55,058 bases of DNA from Pseudomonadota bacterium (GCA_963205265.1 CAUJJI010000188.1:1-55058), one strand, 5' to 3'. Numbered from the stretch's first letter, positions 26,016 to 35,151 are shown. The notes: a model not told the origin generated them from the sequence alone. Program-made: numbers and translations.

Positions 26016-27872
26016 ATGCCTGCCTATCGTTCCCGCACTACCACTCACGGCCGCAACATGGCGGGCGCCCGGGGCCTGTGGCGGGCCACGGGCATGAAGG
26101 ACAGCGACTTCGGCAAGCCGATCATCGCCGTGGTCAACAGCTTCACCCAGTTCGTGCCGGGCCACGTCCACCTGAAGGACCTCGGCCAGATGGTCGCGCG
26201 CGAGATCGAGGCGGCGGGCGGCGTCGCCAAGGAATTCAACACCATCGCCGTCGACGACGGCATCGCCATGGGCCACGACGGCATGCTCTATTCGCTGCCG
26301 TCGCGCGACCTGATCGCCGACAGCGTCGAATACATGGTCGATGCCCATTGCGCCGACGCGATGGTCTGCATCTCCAACTGCGACAAGATCACCCCCGGCA
26401 TGCTGATGGCGGCACTGCGGCTGAACATCCCGGCGGTCTTCGTCTCGGGCGGGCCGATGGAAGCCGGCAAGGTGGTGATCAAGGGCAAGGAGCATGCGCT
26501 CGACCTCATCGATGCCATGGTCGCCGCCGCCGACGAGAGCTACAGCGACGAGGAAGTGCAGACGATCGAACGCTCGGCCTGCCCGACCTGCGGCTCGTGC
26601 TCGGGCATGTTCACCGCCAACTCGATGAACTGCCTGACCGAGGCGCTGGGCCTCTCGCTGCCGGGCAACGGCTCGATGCTGGCGACACACGGCGACCGCC
26701 AGCGCCTGTTCCTGGAGGCGGGACGCCTGATCGTCGACCTTTGCCACCGCTACTACGAGGGCGACGACGCCAGCGTGCTGCCGCGCAGCGTCGCCAGCTT
26801 CCAGGCTTTCGAGAACGCGATGAGCCTCGACATCGCCATGGGCGGCTCGACCAATACCGTGCTGCACCTGCTGGCCGCCGCGCACGAGGCCGGGGTGGAC
26901 TTCACCATGACCGACATCGACCGGCTGTCGCGCAAGGTCCCCTGCCTGTCCAAGGTCGCCCCGGCCAAGAGCGACGTCCATATGGAAGACGTCCACCGCG
27001 CCGGCGGCATCATGGCGATCCTCGGCGAGCTCGACCGCGGCGGGCTGATCCACCGCGACCTGCCCACCGTCCACAGCCGCACGCTGGGCGACGCGCTGGC
27101 GCGCTGGGACATCGGCCGCACCAACGACGCCTCGGTCCAGGAGTTCTACCGCGCGGCGCCGGGCGGCGTACCGACGCAGACCGCCTTCAGCCAGTCGCGC
27201 CGCTGGGAAGCGCTCGACACCGACCGCAAGAAGGGCGTGATCCGCTCGGTCGACCATGCCTTCAGCAAGGATGGCGGGCTTGCCGTCCTTTCGGGCAACA
27301 TCGCGATCGACGGCTGCATCGTGAAGACCGCGGGCGTCGACGACAAGATCCTCAAGTTCACCGGCCCGGCGCGCGTCTACGAGAGCCAGGACGCGGCGGT
27401 GGCGGGCATTCTCGGCGGGCAGGTGGTGGCCGGCGACGTCGTCGTCATCCGCTACGAAGGCCCGCGCGGCGGGCCGGGCATGCAGGAAATGCTCTATCCG
27501 ACCAGCTACCTCAAGTCGAAGGGCCTCGGCGCCGCCTGCGCGCTGATCACCGACGGGCGCTTTTCCGGCGGCACTTCGGGCCTGTCGATCGGCCACGTCT
27601 CGCCCGAGGCGGCCGAAGGCGGCACGATCGGCCTGGTCGAGAACGGCGACACGATCGAGATCGACATTCCCGCCCGCGCCATCCACCTGGCCGTCGCCGA
27701 CGACGAGCTGGCGCGGCGCCGGGCAGCGATGGAAGCGAAGGGCGATGCCGCCTGGGCGCCCGTGCATCCGCGCCCGCGCAAGGTCTCGACGGCGCTGCAG
27801 GCCTATGCGGCGATGACCACCAGCGCGGCGCGCGGCGCAGTGCGCGACGTCAGCCAGCTCAAGCGGCGGTGA
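26016..27872 (+). CDS. ilvD: Dihydroxy-acid dehydratase
   Basis: A 618-residue Fe-S dehydratase of valine, isoleucine and leucine biosynthesis (2,3-dihydroxy-3-methyl acids to 2-oxo acids). The numbering matches the E. coli enzyme well: Asp81 in [10 protein letters not shown], Cys122 in [11 protein letters not shown] with Lys124 (carbamylated in the family), and Cys195 in [13 protein letters not shown]. Length is typical. ATG 26016 is preceded by a GGAGC-containing segment. It is the first of a run of same-strand genes (lipoprotein, nnr, rRNA methyltransferase-like) whose functions are unrelated to branched-chain amino acids. No ilv neighbour is present, so ilvD is separate from ilvBN/ilvC here. 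Confidence 0.97.
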   Translation: MPAYRSRTTTHGRNMAGARGLWRATGMKDSDFGKPIIAVVNSFTQFVPGHVHLKDLGQMVAREIEAAGGVAKEFNTIAVDDGIAMGHDGMLYSLPSRDLIADSVEYMVDAHCADAMVCISNCDKITPGMLMAALRLNIPAVFVSGGPMEAGKVVIKGKEHALDLIDAMVAAADESYSDEEVQTIERSACPTCGSCSGMFTANSMNCLTEALGLSLPGNGSMLATHGDRQRLFLEAGRLIVDLCHRYYEGDDASVLPRSVASFQAFENAMSLDIAMGGSTNTVLHLLAAAHEAGVDFTMTDIDRLSRKVPCLSKVAPAKSDVHMEDVHRAGGIMAILGELDRGGLIHRDLPTVHSRTLGDALARWDIGRTNDASVQEFYRAAPGGVPTQTAFSQSRRWEALDTDRKKGVIRSVDHAFSKDGGLAVLSGNIAIDGCIVKTAGVDDKILKFTGPARVYESQDAAVAGILGGQVVAGDVVVIRYEGPRGGPGMQEMLYPTSYLKSKGLGAACALITDGRFSGGTSGLSIGHVSPEAAEGGTIGLVENGDTIEIDIPARAIHLAVADDELARRRAAMEAKGDAAWAPVHPRPRKVSTALQAYAAMTTSAARGAVRDVSQLKRR

Positions 27873-27874
27873 CG

Positions 27875-28393
27875 ATGGCGGGCGGATCGTCGTCAAGATC
27901 TTCCCTCAGAGGGGGAGGGGGACCGCCGGCGCAGCCGGTGGTGGAGGGGTATCACCCTCTCCTCGGACGGTTACACCCCTTCGTCAGCGCTACGCGCTGC
28001 CACCTCCCCTTACAGGGGAGGATCGGTGCAGCAGCGATCCTCCCACTCCTCCTCGCGGCCTGCTCGGCCGAGCCCGGATCGCCGTCCGCCGGCTCGACTT
28101 CCGCTGCCGCCGCCGACGACCGCATCGCGTGCGCGCTGCAGGGCGCGCCGCAGTTCACGCGCGACTGCCTGGTCGAGCGCGCGCCGAACGACGGCGTGCT
28201 CTATCTCGTCGTCCGCCATCCCGACGGCGCATTCCGCCGTTTCAAGGTGCTCAAGGACGGGCGCGGGCTGGCCGTGGCCGACGGCGCCGACGAAGCCGAG
28301 ACCAGCCTGTCCGGCAATATCCTGGAAGTGACCGTGGGCAAGGACCGCTACCGTTTCCCGGCAACGCAGAAGCCGCATGTCCCCAGCAGTTGA
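27875..28393 (+). CDS. Putative lipoprotein of unknown function whose N-terminus is encoded by a repeat element
   Basis: A 172-residue open frame that begins 2 bases after the ilvD stop and runs to 28393. The lipobox LLLAAC (Cys63) with hydrophobic AAAILPLLLA before it predicts a lipoprotein, yet residues about 11-50 lie entirely inside a paired GGGGAGG-type repeat (27904-28023). There is no standard start codon between the repeat and the lipobox; the only candidate in frame is ATG 27875, so the repeat has become part of the signal-peptide n-region. The C-terminal part (RIACALQGAPQFTRDCLVE..VVRHPDGAFRRFKVLKDG) is a compact soluble domain with no assigned family. It overlaps the nnr gene by 17 bases. 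The alternative reading is that the true start was destroyed by the insertion. Confidence 0.6.
   Translation: MAGGSSSRSSLRGGGGPPAQPVVEGYHPLLGRLHPFVSATRCHLPLQGRIGAAAILPLLLAACSAEPGSPSAGSTSAAAADDRIACALQGAPQFTRDCLVERAPNDGVLYLVVRHPDGAFRRFKVLKDGRGLAVADGADEAETSLSGNILEVTVGKDRYRFPATQKPHVPSS
27904..28023. repeat. Paired inverted GGGGAGG/CCTCCCC repeat inside coding sequence
   Basis: Unit one (27904-27952) reads CCTCAGAGGGGGAGGGGG... and ends GTGGAGGGGTAT; unit two, inverted (27973-28023), contains ACACCCCTTCGTCAGCGC and ends in CCTCCCCTTACAGGGGAGG. It belongs to the same family as 24231-24372 and 32843-32978, but here it lies in the reading frame of the lipoprotein gene. Confidence 0.8.
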
Positions 28394-29777
28394 CCAGATC
28401 CTGACCGTCGCGGCGATGCGCGCCGCGGAAGAGGCGCTCATCGCGCAGGACAGCAGCGTCGAGGCGCTGATGGACGTAGCCGGGCGCGGTGCGGCCGAAT
28501 GGGTCTGGCGCCTCGCCGGCCATCACAAGGTCACCGTGCTCTGCGGCCCGGGCAACAACGGCGGCGACGGCTATGTCATCGCCGAAGCCATCCGGGCCAG
28601 GGGCGGCAAGGTCGCTGTCGTGGCGGCGATGGAGCCGGCGACCGCGGCGGCGCGCAATGCGCGCGCGCTCTATCGCGGGGACGTGCTCGGGCCCGATGCC
28701 GACCCGCACGGCGACGCCCTGGTCGACTGCCTGTTCGGCAGCGGTCTGACTCGCCCGCTGGGAGAGGCGCATGCCGCCCTGCTGGCGAGACTGGCCGCCC
28801 ACCACCGCCACCGCATCGCCGTCGACCTGCCGAGCGGCGTCGAATCCGACAGCGGCGCGCTGCTCAATGCGGACCTGCCTTCCTTCGACCTCACTATCGC
28901 GCTCGGCGCCTGGAAATTCGCGCATTTCCTGATGCCGGCCTGCGCGATCATGGGCGAGCGGCGGCTGGTCGGCATCGGCGTGCCGCCGGTCGTGGGCGCG
29001 GGTACGGTGATCCGCCGGCCGCACCTGCGCGAACCCTCGGCCGATGCGCACAAGTATCGCCGCGGTCTCCTGGCCGTGGTCGGCGGCGAGATGCCCGGCG
29101 CGGCGCTGCTCGCCTGCGCTGCGGCCCAGGGCGCGGGAGCCGGCTACGTCAAGCTGTTCGCAGCCGAGAGCGTCGCTGCCCCGGCCGAGATCGTGGTGAA
29201 CCGCGGCAAGCTGTCTGAAGTGCTCACCGACGATCGCAACACCGCGGTGCTCGTCGGACCGGGCCTCGGCCGCGACGGCCAGGCGCGCGAGCGGCTGGCG
29301 ACGGCGCTGGCCGATCCCGTCCCGGCGGTGATCGATGCCGATGCCCTGCTGCTGCTCGGCGAACGGCAGCTGGCCGAACGCCGCGCGCCGCTGATCGCCA
29401 CTCCGCACGAGGGCGAGCTGAAGGCGCTCGAAGCCGCTTTCGGCTGCAGCGGCGAAGGCTCGAAAGCCGACCGCGCCCGCGCGCTTGCCGCGGCGAGTGG
29501 GATGATCGTCGTCGCCAAGGGCCCCGACACGGCGGTGGCCGCGCCCGACGGTCGCCTCGCCTGCGCTCCGCGCGCGTCGAGCTGGCTTTCGGCGGCGGGA
29601 ACCGGGGATGTCCTCGCCGGCGTGATCGCAAGCCGGCTCGCCACCGGCTCCGAAGCCTACGCCGCCGCCTGCGAGGGCATCTGGCTGCATGGCGAGGCCG
29701 CCCGGCTGTGCGGGCCGGCTCTCACCGCTGCCCGGCTCGCCGAGGCCGTTCCGCGCGCGCTTGCCGCCTGCCTGTGA
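28377..29777 (+). CDS. nnr: Bifunctional NAD(P)H-hydrate repair enzyme (epimerase + dehydratase)
   Basis: A 466-residue fusion. The N-terminal YjeF-type domain (about residues 1-215) has CGPGNNGGDGYVIAE and the DLPSGVESDSG segment and epimerises damaged NAD(P)H hydrates. The C-terminal ribokinase-like domain (about residues 230-460) has AGYVKLF, VIDADALLLL, ATPHEGELKAL and the GTGDVLAGVIASRLA catalytic loop of ADP-dependent (S)-NAD(P)H-hydrate dehydratase. The enzyme repairs hydrated nicotinamide cofactors. It starts at ATG 28377 inside the 3' end of the lipoprotein gene and is followed by a GTGA overlap with the methyltransferase gene. Confidence 0.95.
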   Translation: MSPAVDQILTVAAMRAAEEALIAQDSSVEALMDVAGRGAAEWVWRLAGHHKVTVLCGPGNNGGDGYVIAEAIRARGGKVAVVAAMEPATAAARNARALYRGDVLGPDADPHGDALVDCLFGSGLTRPLGEAHAALLARLAAHHRHRIAVDLPSGVESDSGALLNADLPSFDLTIALGAWKFAHFLMPACAIMGERRLVGIGVPPVVGAGTVIRRPHLREPSADAHKYRRGLLAVVGGEMPGAALLACAAAQGAGAGYVKLFAAESVAAPAEIVVNRGKLSEVLTDDRNTAVLVGPGLGRDGQARERLATALADPVPAVIDADALLLLGERQLAERRAPLIATPHEGELKALEAAFGCSGEGSKADRARALAAASGMIVVAKGPDTAVAAPDGRLACAPRASSWLSAAGTGDVLAGVIASRLATGSEAYAAACEGIWLHGEAARLCGPALTAARLAEAVPRALAACL

Positions 29778-30970
29778 GCGAGGGCGAGACGATCCTGCGC
29801 GTTGCCGCGAAGGGCGACGGCGTCACCGCTGCCGGCCGCCATGTTCCCGGCTCGGCACCGGGCGACCTGCTGCTGGCCGACGGCACGCTGCAGCACGGCC
29901 CGCACCATGCGACGCCGCCGTGCCGCCATTTCGGCAGCTGCGGCGGTTGCCAGCTGCAGCATCTCGACGACGAGGCGCTGGCGCAGTTCGTCGCCGATCG
30001 CGTCGCCAACGCGGCCTCGGGCCAGGGGCTCGTGTCCGAGCGCATTTCCCCGCCCTATCTCTCGCCGCCGAAAAGCCGCCGCCGCGCCTCGCTGCATGCG
30101 GCGACGGTCGGCGGCCGGATCGCGCTCGGCTTCCGCGAGGCGGCCTCGCAACGGCTCGTCGATCTGGCCGAATGCCATGTCCTGGCGCCCGAGCTGTTCG
30201 GCGTCGTCGCCCCGCTGCGCAAGCTGCTCGCCCGGCAGAAGGGGCGGATCGCCGTCGAGATCGAGCTGGCGCTGGCCGAGCAGGGCGTCGACGTCGCGCT
30301 CAAGGGGCTGGCAGTGGAAGGCCTGGCCGCCACCGAGGCGATGCTCGACTTCGCGCGGGCCAATGCGCTGGCGCGGCTGACCGTCGACCAGGGCTATGGC
30401 CCCGAGGCGATGTGGGAGCCCGAGCCGGTCTCGGTCTCGCTCGCCGGCCGCAGCGTGCCGCTGCCGCCCGGCGCATTCCTCCAGGCCACGGCCGACGGCG
30501 AGGCGGCGCTTGCCGCCGCGGCGCGCGAATGGCTGGCCGGCTGCCCGACGATCGCCGACCTGTTCTCGGGCCTCGGCACTTTCGCTTTCGCGCTTGCCGG
30601 GCCGGCCAAGGTGCTGGCGGCGGAAGCGGCACGCGATGCGCATCTCGCCTGCAAGGCGGCGGCGGGCGCGGCCCAGTTGCCGGTCTTCGCCATGCACCGC
30701 GACCTGTTCCGCAACCCGCTCCAGCCCGACGAACTCGACCGCTTTGCCGGCGTCGTGCTCGACCCGCCGCGCGCCGGGGCGAGGGAACAGGTCGGACGCA
30801 TCGCCGAAAGCCGCGTGCCGCGCGTGGTCTACGTCAGCTGCAACCCGTCGAGCTGGGCACGCGACGCGGCGACGCTGGTCGCGAGCGGCTACCGGCTCGA
30901 GGAAGTCCGCCCGGTGGGCCAGTTCCGCTGGTCGACTCACGTCGAGCTGGCCAGCCTGTTCGTGCGCTGA
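29774..30970 (+). CDS. RlmD/RumA-like class I SAM-dependent RNA methyltransferase
   Basis: A 398-residue protein related to the 23S rRNA m5U methyltransferases of the RumA/RlmD group. The Fe-S-binding cysteines are Cys50, Cys56 and Cys59 in CRHFGSCGGCQLQHL, with a further Cys in VDLAECHVL. The SAM-binding ADLFSGLGTFAFAL and the catalytic cysteine motif VSCNPSSWARD are clear. The N-terminal TRAM-like stretch is short. The GTG start at 29774 overlaps the nnr stop (GTGA). The exact rRNA target (U747 or U1939 in E. coli numbering) cannot be inferred; hence no gene symbol. A repeat hairpin follows at 30971. Confidence 0.86.
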   Translation: MSEGETILRVAAKGDGVTAAGRHVPGSAPGDLLLADGTLQHGPHHATPPCRHFGSCGGCQLQHLDDEALAQFVADRVANAASGQGLVSERISPPYLSPPKSRRRASLHAATVGGRIALGFREAASQRLVDLAECHVLAPELFGVVAPLRKLLARQKGRIAVEIELALAEQGVDVALKGLAVEGLAATEAMLDFARANALARLTVDQGYGPEAMWEPEPVSVSLAGRSVPLPPGAFLQATADGEAALAAAAREWLAGCPTIADLFSGLGTFAFALAGPAKVLAAEAARDAHLACKAAAGAAQLPVFAMHRDLFRNPLQPDELDRFAGVVLDPPRAGAREQVGRIAESRVPRVVYVSCNPSSWARDAATLVASGYRLEEVRPVGQFRWSTHVELASLFVR

Positions 30971-31022
30971 CACCCCTCCGTCAGCCCATGCAGGGCTGCC
31001 ACCTCCCCTTACAGGGGAGGAT
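30971..31022. repeat. Single CCTCCCC/GGGGAGG repeat unit after the methyltransferase gene
   Basis: It starts with CACCCCTCCGTCAGCCC, includes an imperfect GCAGGGCTGC stem and ends in ACCTCCCCTTACAGGGGAGG. It follows the stop codon immediately and converges with the MAPEG gene, so it may also act as terminator. The same unit occurs inside the lipoprotein gene. Confidence 0.75.
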
Positions 31023-31055
31023 CGTCCAGCGCTCGTCCCTGGCGCTCGAGAGTCG

Positions 31056-31484
31056 CTAGAACATCACCATCGCCGCCCGCGCGACCAGCAGCATCAGGCA
31101 GAAGCTCGACAGGGCGAAGACCAGGAACCGCAGCGAAACCTTGTTGACCGTCACCTGGATCAGCGAATGCAGCACGCGCAGCGCGACGTAGACCCAGGCA
31201 ATCTGCGCGTTGAGGCCGTCGCCGGCGCCGATGATGGCAAGGACGATCGCCACTGCGTAGAAGACGGTCGGCGCCTCGTGCAGGTGGTTGTAGTTGTGCG
31301 CCTTCCACTGCACCTGCGGCGGCAGGACGTTGTCGAGCGACTTCGACGGATCGTGGACCAGGTCGTCCGGGCTGACTTTCGCCGCGCTCAGCGCCGGGAT
31401 GCGCGTGCCGTAGAGCCAGAACCACATCACCATCGTCCACGCCGCCAGCGCGACCACCGGCTGCAGGATAGCCATTCCGATCAT
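31056..31484 (-). CDS. MAPEG family membrane protein
   Basis: A 142-residue protein with four predicted membrane helices (roughly LQPVVALAAWTMVMWFWLYG, FYAVAIVLAIIGAG, IAWVYVALRVLHSLIQV and FLVFALSSFCLMLLVARAAM). The conserved motif NYNHLHEAPTVFY and the following R-x-LHSLIQ match the MAPEG family, whose members include microsomal glutathione transferases and eicosanoid synthases; in bacteria most are uncharacterised. Likely role is glutathione-dependent detoxification in the inner membrane, by family analogy only. It stands alone between the methyltransferase-like gene (convergent) and the polyamine dehydrogenase gene (divergent). Confidence 0.87.
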   Translation of the reverse strand: MIGMAILQPVVALAAWTMVMWFWLYGTRIPALSAAKVSPDDLVHDPSKSLDNVLPPQVQWKAHNYNHLHEAPTVFYAVAIVLAIIGAGDGLNAQIAWVYVALRVLHSLIQVTVNKVSLRFLVFALSSFCLMLLVARAAMVMF

Positions 31485-31570
31485 GCCCCTCTCCTTTGCA
31501 GGGAATACCCTGGGCGAGACTGTTCGGGTGGACGGGGGAAGTCAATCGCGCCGCTTGCGCACGGCCCGTG

Positions 31571-31598
31571 TTGAGATGTCACGCAAGCGGCCTATATG
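31571..31598 (+). promoter_or_regulatory. Predicted promoter of the carboxyspermidine dehydrogenase gene
   Basis: TTGAGA (31571-31576), 16 bases, TATATG (31593-31598). Both hexamers are near the sigma-70 consensus and the layout matches the one before the ornithine decarboxylase gene. The likely start of transcription is near 31605, about 20 bases before the GTG start. Confidence 0.45.
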
Positions 31599-31625
31599 CG
31601 CGTCTCTGGTTCGAAGGAGATGCAT

Positions 31626-32837
31626 GTGAGCAAGGTTCTGGTGATCGGCGCGGGTGGCGTCGGCTCGGTAGCGGTCCACAAGATGGCAATGAATCCGGGC
31701 ATCTTCTCGGATATCCACCTCGCCAGCCGGACCAGGAGCAAGTGCGACGCGATCGCCGAATCGGTCAGGCAGCGGACGGGCGTCGCGGTCGCCACCTATG
31801 CGATCGATGCGGAGGACGTGCCGGCGCTTACTGCGCTGATCCGGCAGATCGGGCCGAAGCTGGTCGTCAACCTGGCGCTGCCTTACCAGGACCTGACGAT
31901 CATGGATGCCTGCCTTGCCGCCGGCGTCGACTACATGGACACCGCGAACTACGAGCCGAAGGACGTCGCCCGGTTCGAGTACCGCTGGCAGTGGGAATAC
32001 CAGGATCGCTTCCGCGAGGCGGGGCTGATGGCCCTGCTCGGCTCGGGTTTCGATCCCGGCGTCACCAGCGTCTTCGCCATGTGGCTGAAGAAGCACAAGC
32101 TGAAGACCATCCGCACGCTCGACATCCTCGACTGCAACGGAGGCGACCACGGCCAGGCCTTCGCCACCAATTTCAACCCCGAGATCAACATCCGCGAAGT
32201 GACCGCCCCGGCGCGGCACTGGCTGAACGGCGCCTGGGTCGAGACCCCGGCCATGACCATCCGCGAGAACTTCGACTTCGAAGGCGTCGGCCCCAAGAAC
32301 ATGTACCTCATGTACCACGAGGAACTGGAAAGCCTGGCCCGGTTCATCCCCGAGATGGAGCGCGCGCGCTTCTGGATGACGTTCGGCGATGCCTACATCA
32401 ACCACCTGACCGTGCTGCAGAACGTCGGCATGACCCGGATCGACCCGGTGATCTACAACGGCCAGGAAATCATCCCGCTGCAGTTCCTCAAGGCAGTGCT
32501 GCCCGAGCCTGCCTCGCTGGGGCCGACCACCCACGGCAAGACCAACATCGGCGATATCGCCACCGGCGAGGCGCTCGACGGGTCGGGCGAGAAGACCTTC
32601 TACGTCTACAACATCTGCGACCACGAGGATGCTTTCCACGAGACCGGCAACCAGGCCGTCAGCTACACCACCGGCGTCCCGGCGATGATCGGCGCGGCGA
32701 TGATGCTCACCGGCGCCTGGCGGGGCGAAGGCGTGTTCAACATGGAGCAGTTCGATCCCGATCCGTTCATGGCCATGCTCAACGCGCAAGGCCTGCCCTG
32801 GCAGGTGAAGGAACTGGCAGGGCCGCTGGAGTTTTGA
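31626..32837 (+). CDS. Carboxy(nor)spermidine dehydrogenase (saccharopine dehydrogenase family)
   Basis: A 403-residue enzyme expected to join putrescine (or diaminopropane) to aspartate semialdehyde by reductive amination, giving carboxyspermidine (or carboxynorspermidine). The N-terminal Rossmann motif is VLVIGAGGVGSVAVHKMA; the family segment SGFDPGVTSVFAMW, LDCNGGDHGQAFATNFNPEIN in part and NFDFEGVGPKNMYLMYHEE in part fit the CANSDH group within the saccharopine dehydrogenase-like family. GTG 31626 is preferred because AAGGAG (31614-31619) lies 6 bases upstream; upstream ATGs at 31596 and 31620 are less well placed. The matching decarboxylase is the next gene but one element away, and an ornithine decarboxylase lies downstream, so the set fits spermidine synthesis without S-adenosylmethionine decarboxylase. 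Confidence 0.9.
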   Translation: MSKVLVIGAGGVGSVAVHKMAMNPGIFSDIHLASRTRSKCDAIAESVRQRTGVAVATYAIDAEDVPALTALIRQIGPKLVVNLALPYQDLTIMDACLAAGVDYMDTANYEPKDVARFEYRWQWEYQDRFREAGLMALLGSGFDPGVTSVFAMWLKKHKLKTIRTLDILDCNGGDHGQAFATNFNPEINIREVTAPARHWLNGAWVETPAMTIRENFDFEGVGPKNMYLMYHEELESLARFIPEMERARFWMTFGDAYINHLTVLQNVGMTRIDPVIYNGQEIIPLQFLKAVLPEPASLGPTTHGKTNIGDIATGEALDGSGEKTFYVYNICDHEDAFHETGNQAVSYTTGVPAMIGAAMMLTGAWRGEGVFNMEQFDPDPFMAMLNAQGLPWQVKELAGPLEF

Positions 32838-32842
32838 ATGTT

Positions 32843-32978
32843 CCTCCCCGGCACGGGGAGGGGGACCACGGCGCGCAGCGGCGTGGTGGAGGGGGCTCTC
32901 CTCGTCGACGCGGCGCCTGGACGATGGTCCCCTCCACCACCGCCTGCGGCGGCGGTCCCCCTCCCCGTGCCGGGGAGG
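32843..32978. repeat. Paired inverted GGGGAGG-type repeat between the two polyamine genes
   Basis: Unit one (32843-32897) starts CCTCCCCGGCACGGGGAGG and runs to GTGGAGGGGG; unit two is inverted (32924-32978) and ends GTGCCGGGGAGG. It separates the dehydrogenase and decarboxylase genes by 160 bases. The decarboxylase has its own SD (AGGGAG at 32986-32991). Confidence 0.8.
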
Positions 32979-32997
32979 TAATTCTAGGGAGTACCAC

Positions 32998-34197
32998 ATG
33001 GAAACCAGAGCCGGCGATCCGGGCGCTTTCGCCCATTTCGATCTCGCAAGAGTCGACAGCCCCGCTTTCGTCGTCGACGCGGCGAAACTGCGTGCGAACC
33101 TGCGCATCCTGGCCGAAGTGCGCGACGCGGCGGGGATCCGGATGCTCGCTGCGCTCAAGGCGTTCTCGATGTGGAAGGTTGCGCCGATCGTCGGCGAATA
33201 TCTCGACGGCGTCTGCACTTCGGGCCTGTGGGAAGCGCGGCTGGCGAGCGAGTTCTACGACGGCGAGATCGCGACCTACTGCGCCGCCTACAAGCCGGAG
33301 GACCTGCCCGAGATCTGCCGGCTGTCGGACCACCTGATCTTCAACTCGCCGGGCCAGATCGAACGCTTCCTGCCGATCATCGAGGCGGCGCGGGCGCGCG
33401 GCGACCACTTCGACGTCGGCCTTCGGATCAATCCCCTGCACGCCGAGGGCGAAGTGCCGCGCTACGATCCCTGCGCACCGCACTCGCGGCTCGGCTTCCC
33501 GATCGACCAGCTGACCGACGAGCATATCGCCATGGTCGACGGCCTGCACATGCACACGCTGTGCGAGCAGGACTTCGAACCGCTGCGCCGCACCTGGGAC
33601 GTTGCCTTCGACCATCTCGAGCCCTGGTTCGGCCAGTTCAAGTGGCTCAACCTCGGCGGCGGGCATCACATCACCCGCGCCGACTACCAGCGCGAGGAGC
33701 TGGTCGAATTCCTGCGCGACATGGCCGAGGACACCGAGGCCGAGATCTACATGGAGCCGGGCGAGGCGGTGGCGCTGGATGCCGGCATCCTGGTCGGCAC
33801 GATTCTCGACACGCACTGGAACGGCATGCCGCTGGCGATCACCGACATCTCGGCGACCTGCCACATGCCCGACGTGCTGGAAGCGCCCTATCGCCCGGCG
33901 CTGCTCGGCGAAGCGCCGTCCGACGACGAGATCATCGACGAGGGGCAGGGCGGGGCCGTGCGCCTGGGCGGGCCGTCGTGCCTCGCGGGCGACGTCATCG
34001 GCGACTATCGCCTGCCGGTGCCCTGCGAGCCGGGGGAGCGCATCGCCTTCCTCGACCAGGCGCATTACTCGATGGTCAAGACCACGACTTTCAACGGCGT
34101 GCCGCTGCCCTCGATCTGGCTGTGGGACAGCGACAGCGACGCGCTCGAATGCGTGCGGCGGTTCGGCTACGAGGATTTCCGGGATCGGCTAAGCTGA
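32998..34197 (+). CDS. nspC: Carboxynorspermidine/carboxyspermidine decarboxylase
   Basis: A 399-residue PLP-dependent alanine-racemase-fold decarboxylase that removes CO2 from carboxyspermidine (or carboxynorspermidine) to yield spermidine (or norspermidine). The PLP lysine is Lys54 in MLAALKAFSMW, followed by the conserved CTSGLWEARLASEF, GLRINPLHAEG, LNLGGGHHIT and the late EPGEAVALDAGILV. The fold IV-like C-terminal barrel and Cys in ISATCHMPDVLE match NspC rather than diaminopimelate decarboxylase. ATG 32998 has AGGGAG six bases upstream. It partners the dehydrogenase at 31626. Its stop overlaps the DUF3137 gene end by 9 bases (convergent). Confidence 0.93.
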   Translation: METRAGDPGAFAHFDLARVDSPAFVVDAAKLRANLRILAEVRDAAGIRMLAALKAFSMWKVAPIVGEYLDGVCTSGLWEARLASEFYDGEIATYCAAYKPEDLPEICRLSDHLIFNSPGQIERFLPIIEAARARGDHFDVGLRINPLHAEGEVPRYDPCAPHSRLGFPIDQLTDEHIAMVDGLHMHTLCEQDFEPLRRTWDVAFDHLEPWFGQFKWLNLGGGHHITRADYQREELVEFLRDMAEDTEAEIYMEPGEAVALDAGILVGTILDTHWNGMPLAITDISATCHMPDVLEAPYRPALLGEAPSDDEIIDEGQGGAVRLGGPSCLAGDVIGDYRLPVPCEPGERIAFLDQAHYSMVKTTTFNGVPLPSIWLWDSDSDALECVRRFGYEDFRDRLS

Positions 34198-35151
34198 GGC
34201 CGGCGCGAAATTCCCCCGCGGCGCCTCGTTCAGCCGATGCGCGAGGTCGGCGAGCGCGCCGAACTGGTCGATGGTCTGGATCAGGCGCACCCGGTCGTCG
34301 CTGGCGTCGAGACTGCCGCTCTCGAACTGGTCGCCAGTCTCGACCAGCATGATCAGGCTGCCGCCGCAGAACAGGGCGCGCAGGTTCTTGCCGGCAAAGG
34401 CCGTCTCGACCGCGCTCAGCCGCTCGATATATTCGGGATGGACGAGGTAGCGCGCCTCTACCGGATCGTTGCTCCAGACGGTGAAGCGGTCCTCGAAAGC
34501 CGGATCGACCATGTCGCAGCGCTGCATCGGCGTGCCGTTGAGCGTGACCTCCTCCTTCTCGCCGCCGAACCAGCGCTTGCGCTTGCCGTCGCCCTCGATC
34601 AGCGTCACCCCGTGGAAGCGGCGCGTGAAGGCGACCGACAACACCGCGCCGCGGAACACCGTCTCGAGCCGCCGGTTCTTGCCCGATCCGCGCCATTCCT
34701 GGCAGTGCGCCTCGTAGGTCTGGAACGGCAGCGAGCCCAGTTCGCCCGACCAGCGGTCCTCGAAGTCCTCGCGGTCGAAGCTCGGCAGCAGGCCGTAGCC
34801 GCAGGCGAGCTGCCATTCCTCGCCGGTCGTGCAGGCAAGCGAGAACTCGAGCTCGAGCGCCCTGGCGACCGCGCCGTTGATCTGGCCCTTGATCGCATTG
34901 GTGACCGGCTGCGCCGCGGCCTGGGCCCAGACGAAGCCGCCGCCGCCGACCATCATGCCGACCCACAGCGTCGCCTCGATGTCCTGGAACAGCACCAGCG
35001 CCAGCGCGCCGAGCACCACCGCGCCGATGATCCCCCAGCGGCGGCGGCGGGCGACCGTGGCGCGAGTCTCGTCGCGCAGGCTCTGCTGGCCGGCCAGCCA
35101 TTCGCCCAGGGGGCCCGCGAGCAGCGCGTCGGGGTCGGGCCGCTCGATCAA
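34189..35151 (-). CDS. DUF3137 domain membrane protein
   Basis: A 320-residue protein starting at TTG 35151 (MIERPDPDALLAGPLGEW). Two hydrophobic segments near residues 35-70 (WGIIGAVVLGALALVLF and LWVGMMVGGGGFVWAQAAA) anchor it in the inner membrane; the rest is a soluble beta-rich domain (VLSVAFTRRFHGVTLIEGDGK in part, RFTVWSNDPVEARYLVHPEY in part, NLRALFCGGSLIMLVETG in part). The pattern matches DUF3137, which in many genomes pairs with LemA, as here, although the two are divergent rather than in one operon. A start without ATG or strong SD leaves some doubt about the exact 5' end; the frame is open for many codons upstream. Confidence 0.8.
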   Translation of the reverse strand: MIERPDPDALLAGPLGEWLAGQQSLRDETRATVARRRRWGIIGAVVLGALALVLFQDIEATLWVGMMVGGGGFVWAQAAAQPVTNAIKGQINGAVARALELEFSLACTTGEEWQLACGYGLLPSFDREDFEDRWSGELGSLPFQTYEAHCQEWRGSGKNRRLETVFRGAVLSVAFTRRFHGVTLIEGDGKRKRWFGGEKEEVTLNGTPMQRCDMVDPAFEDRFTVWSNDPVEARYLVHPEYIERLSAVETAFAGKNLRALFCGGSLIMLVETGDQFESGSLDASDDRVRLIQTIDQFGALADLAHRLNEAPRGNFAPASA

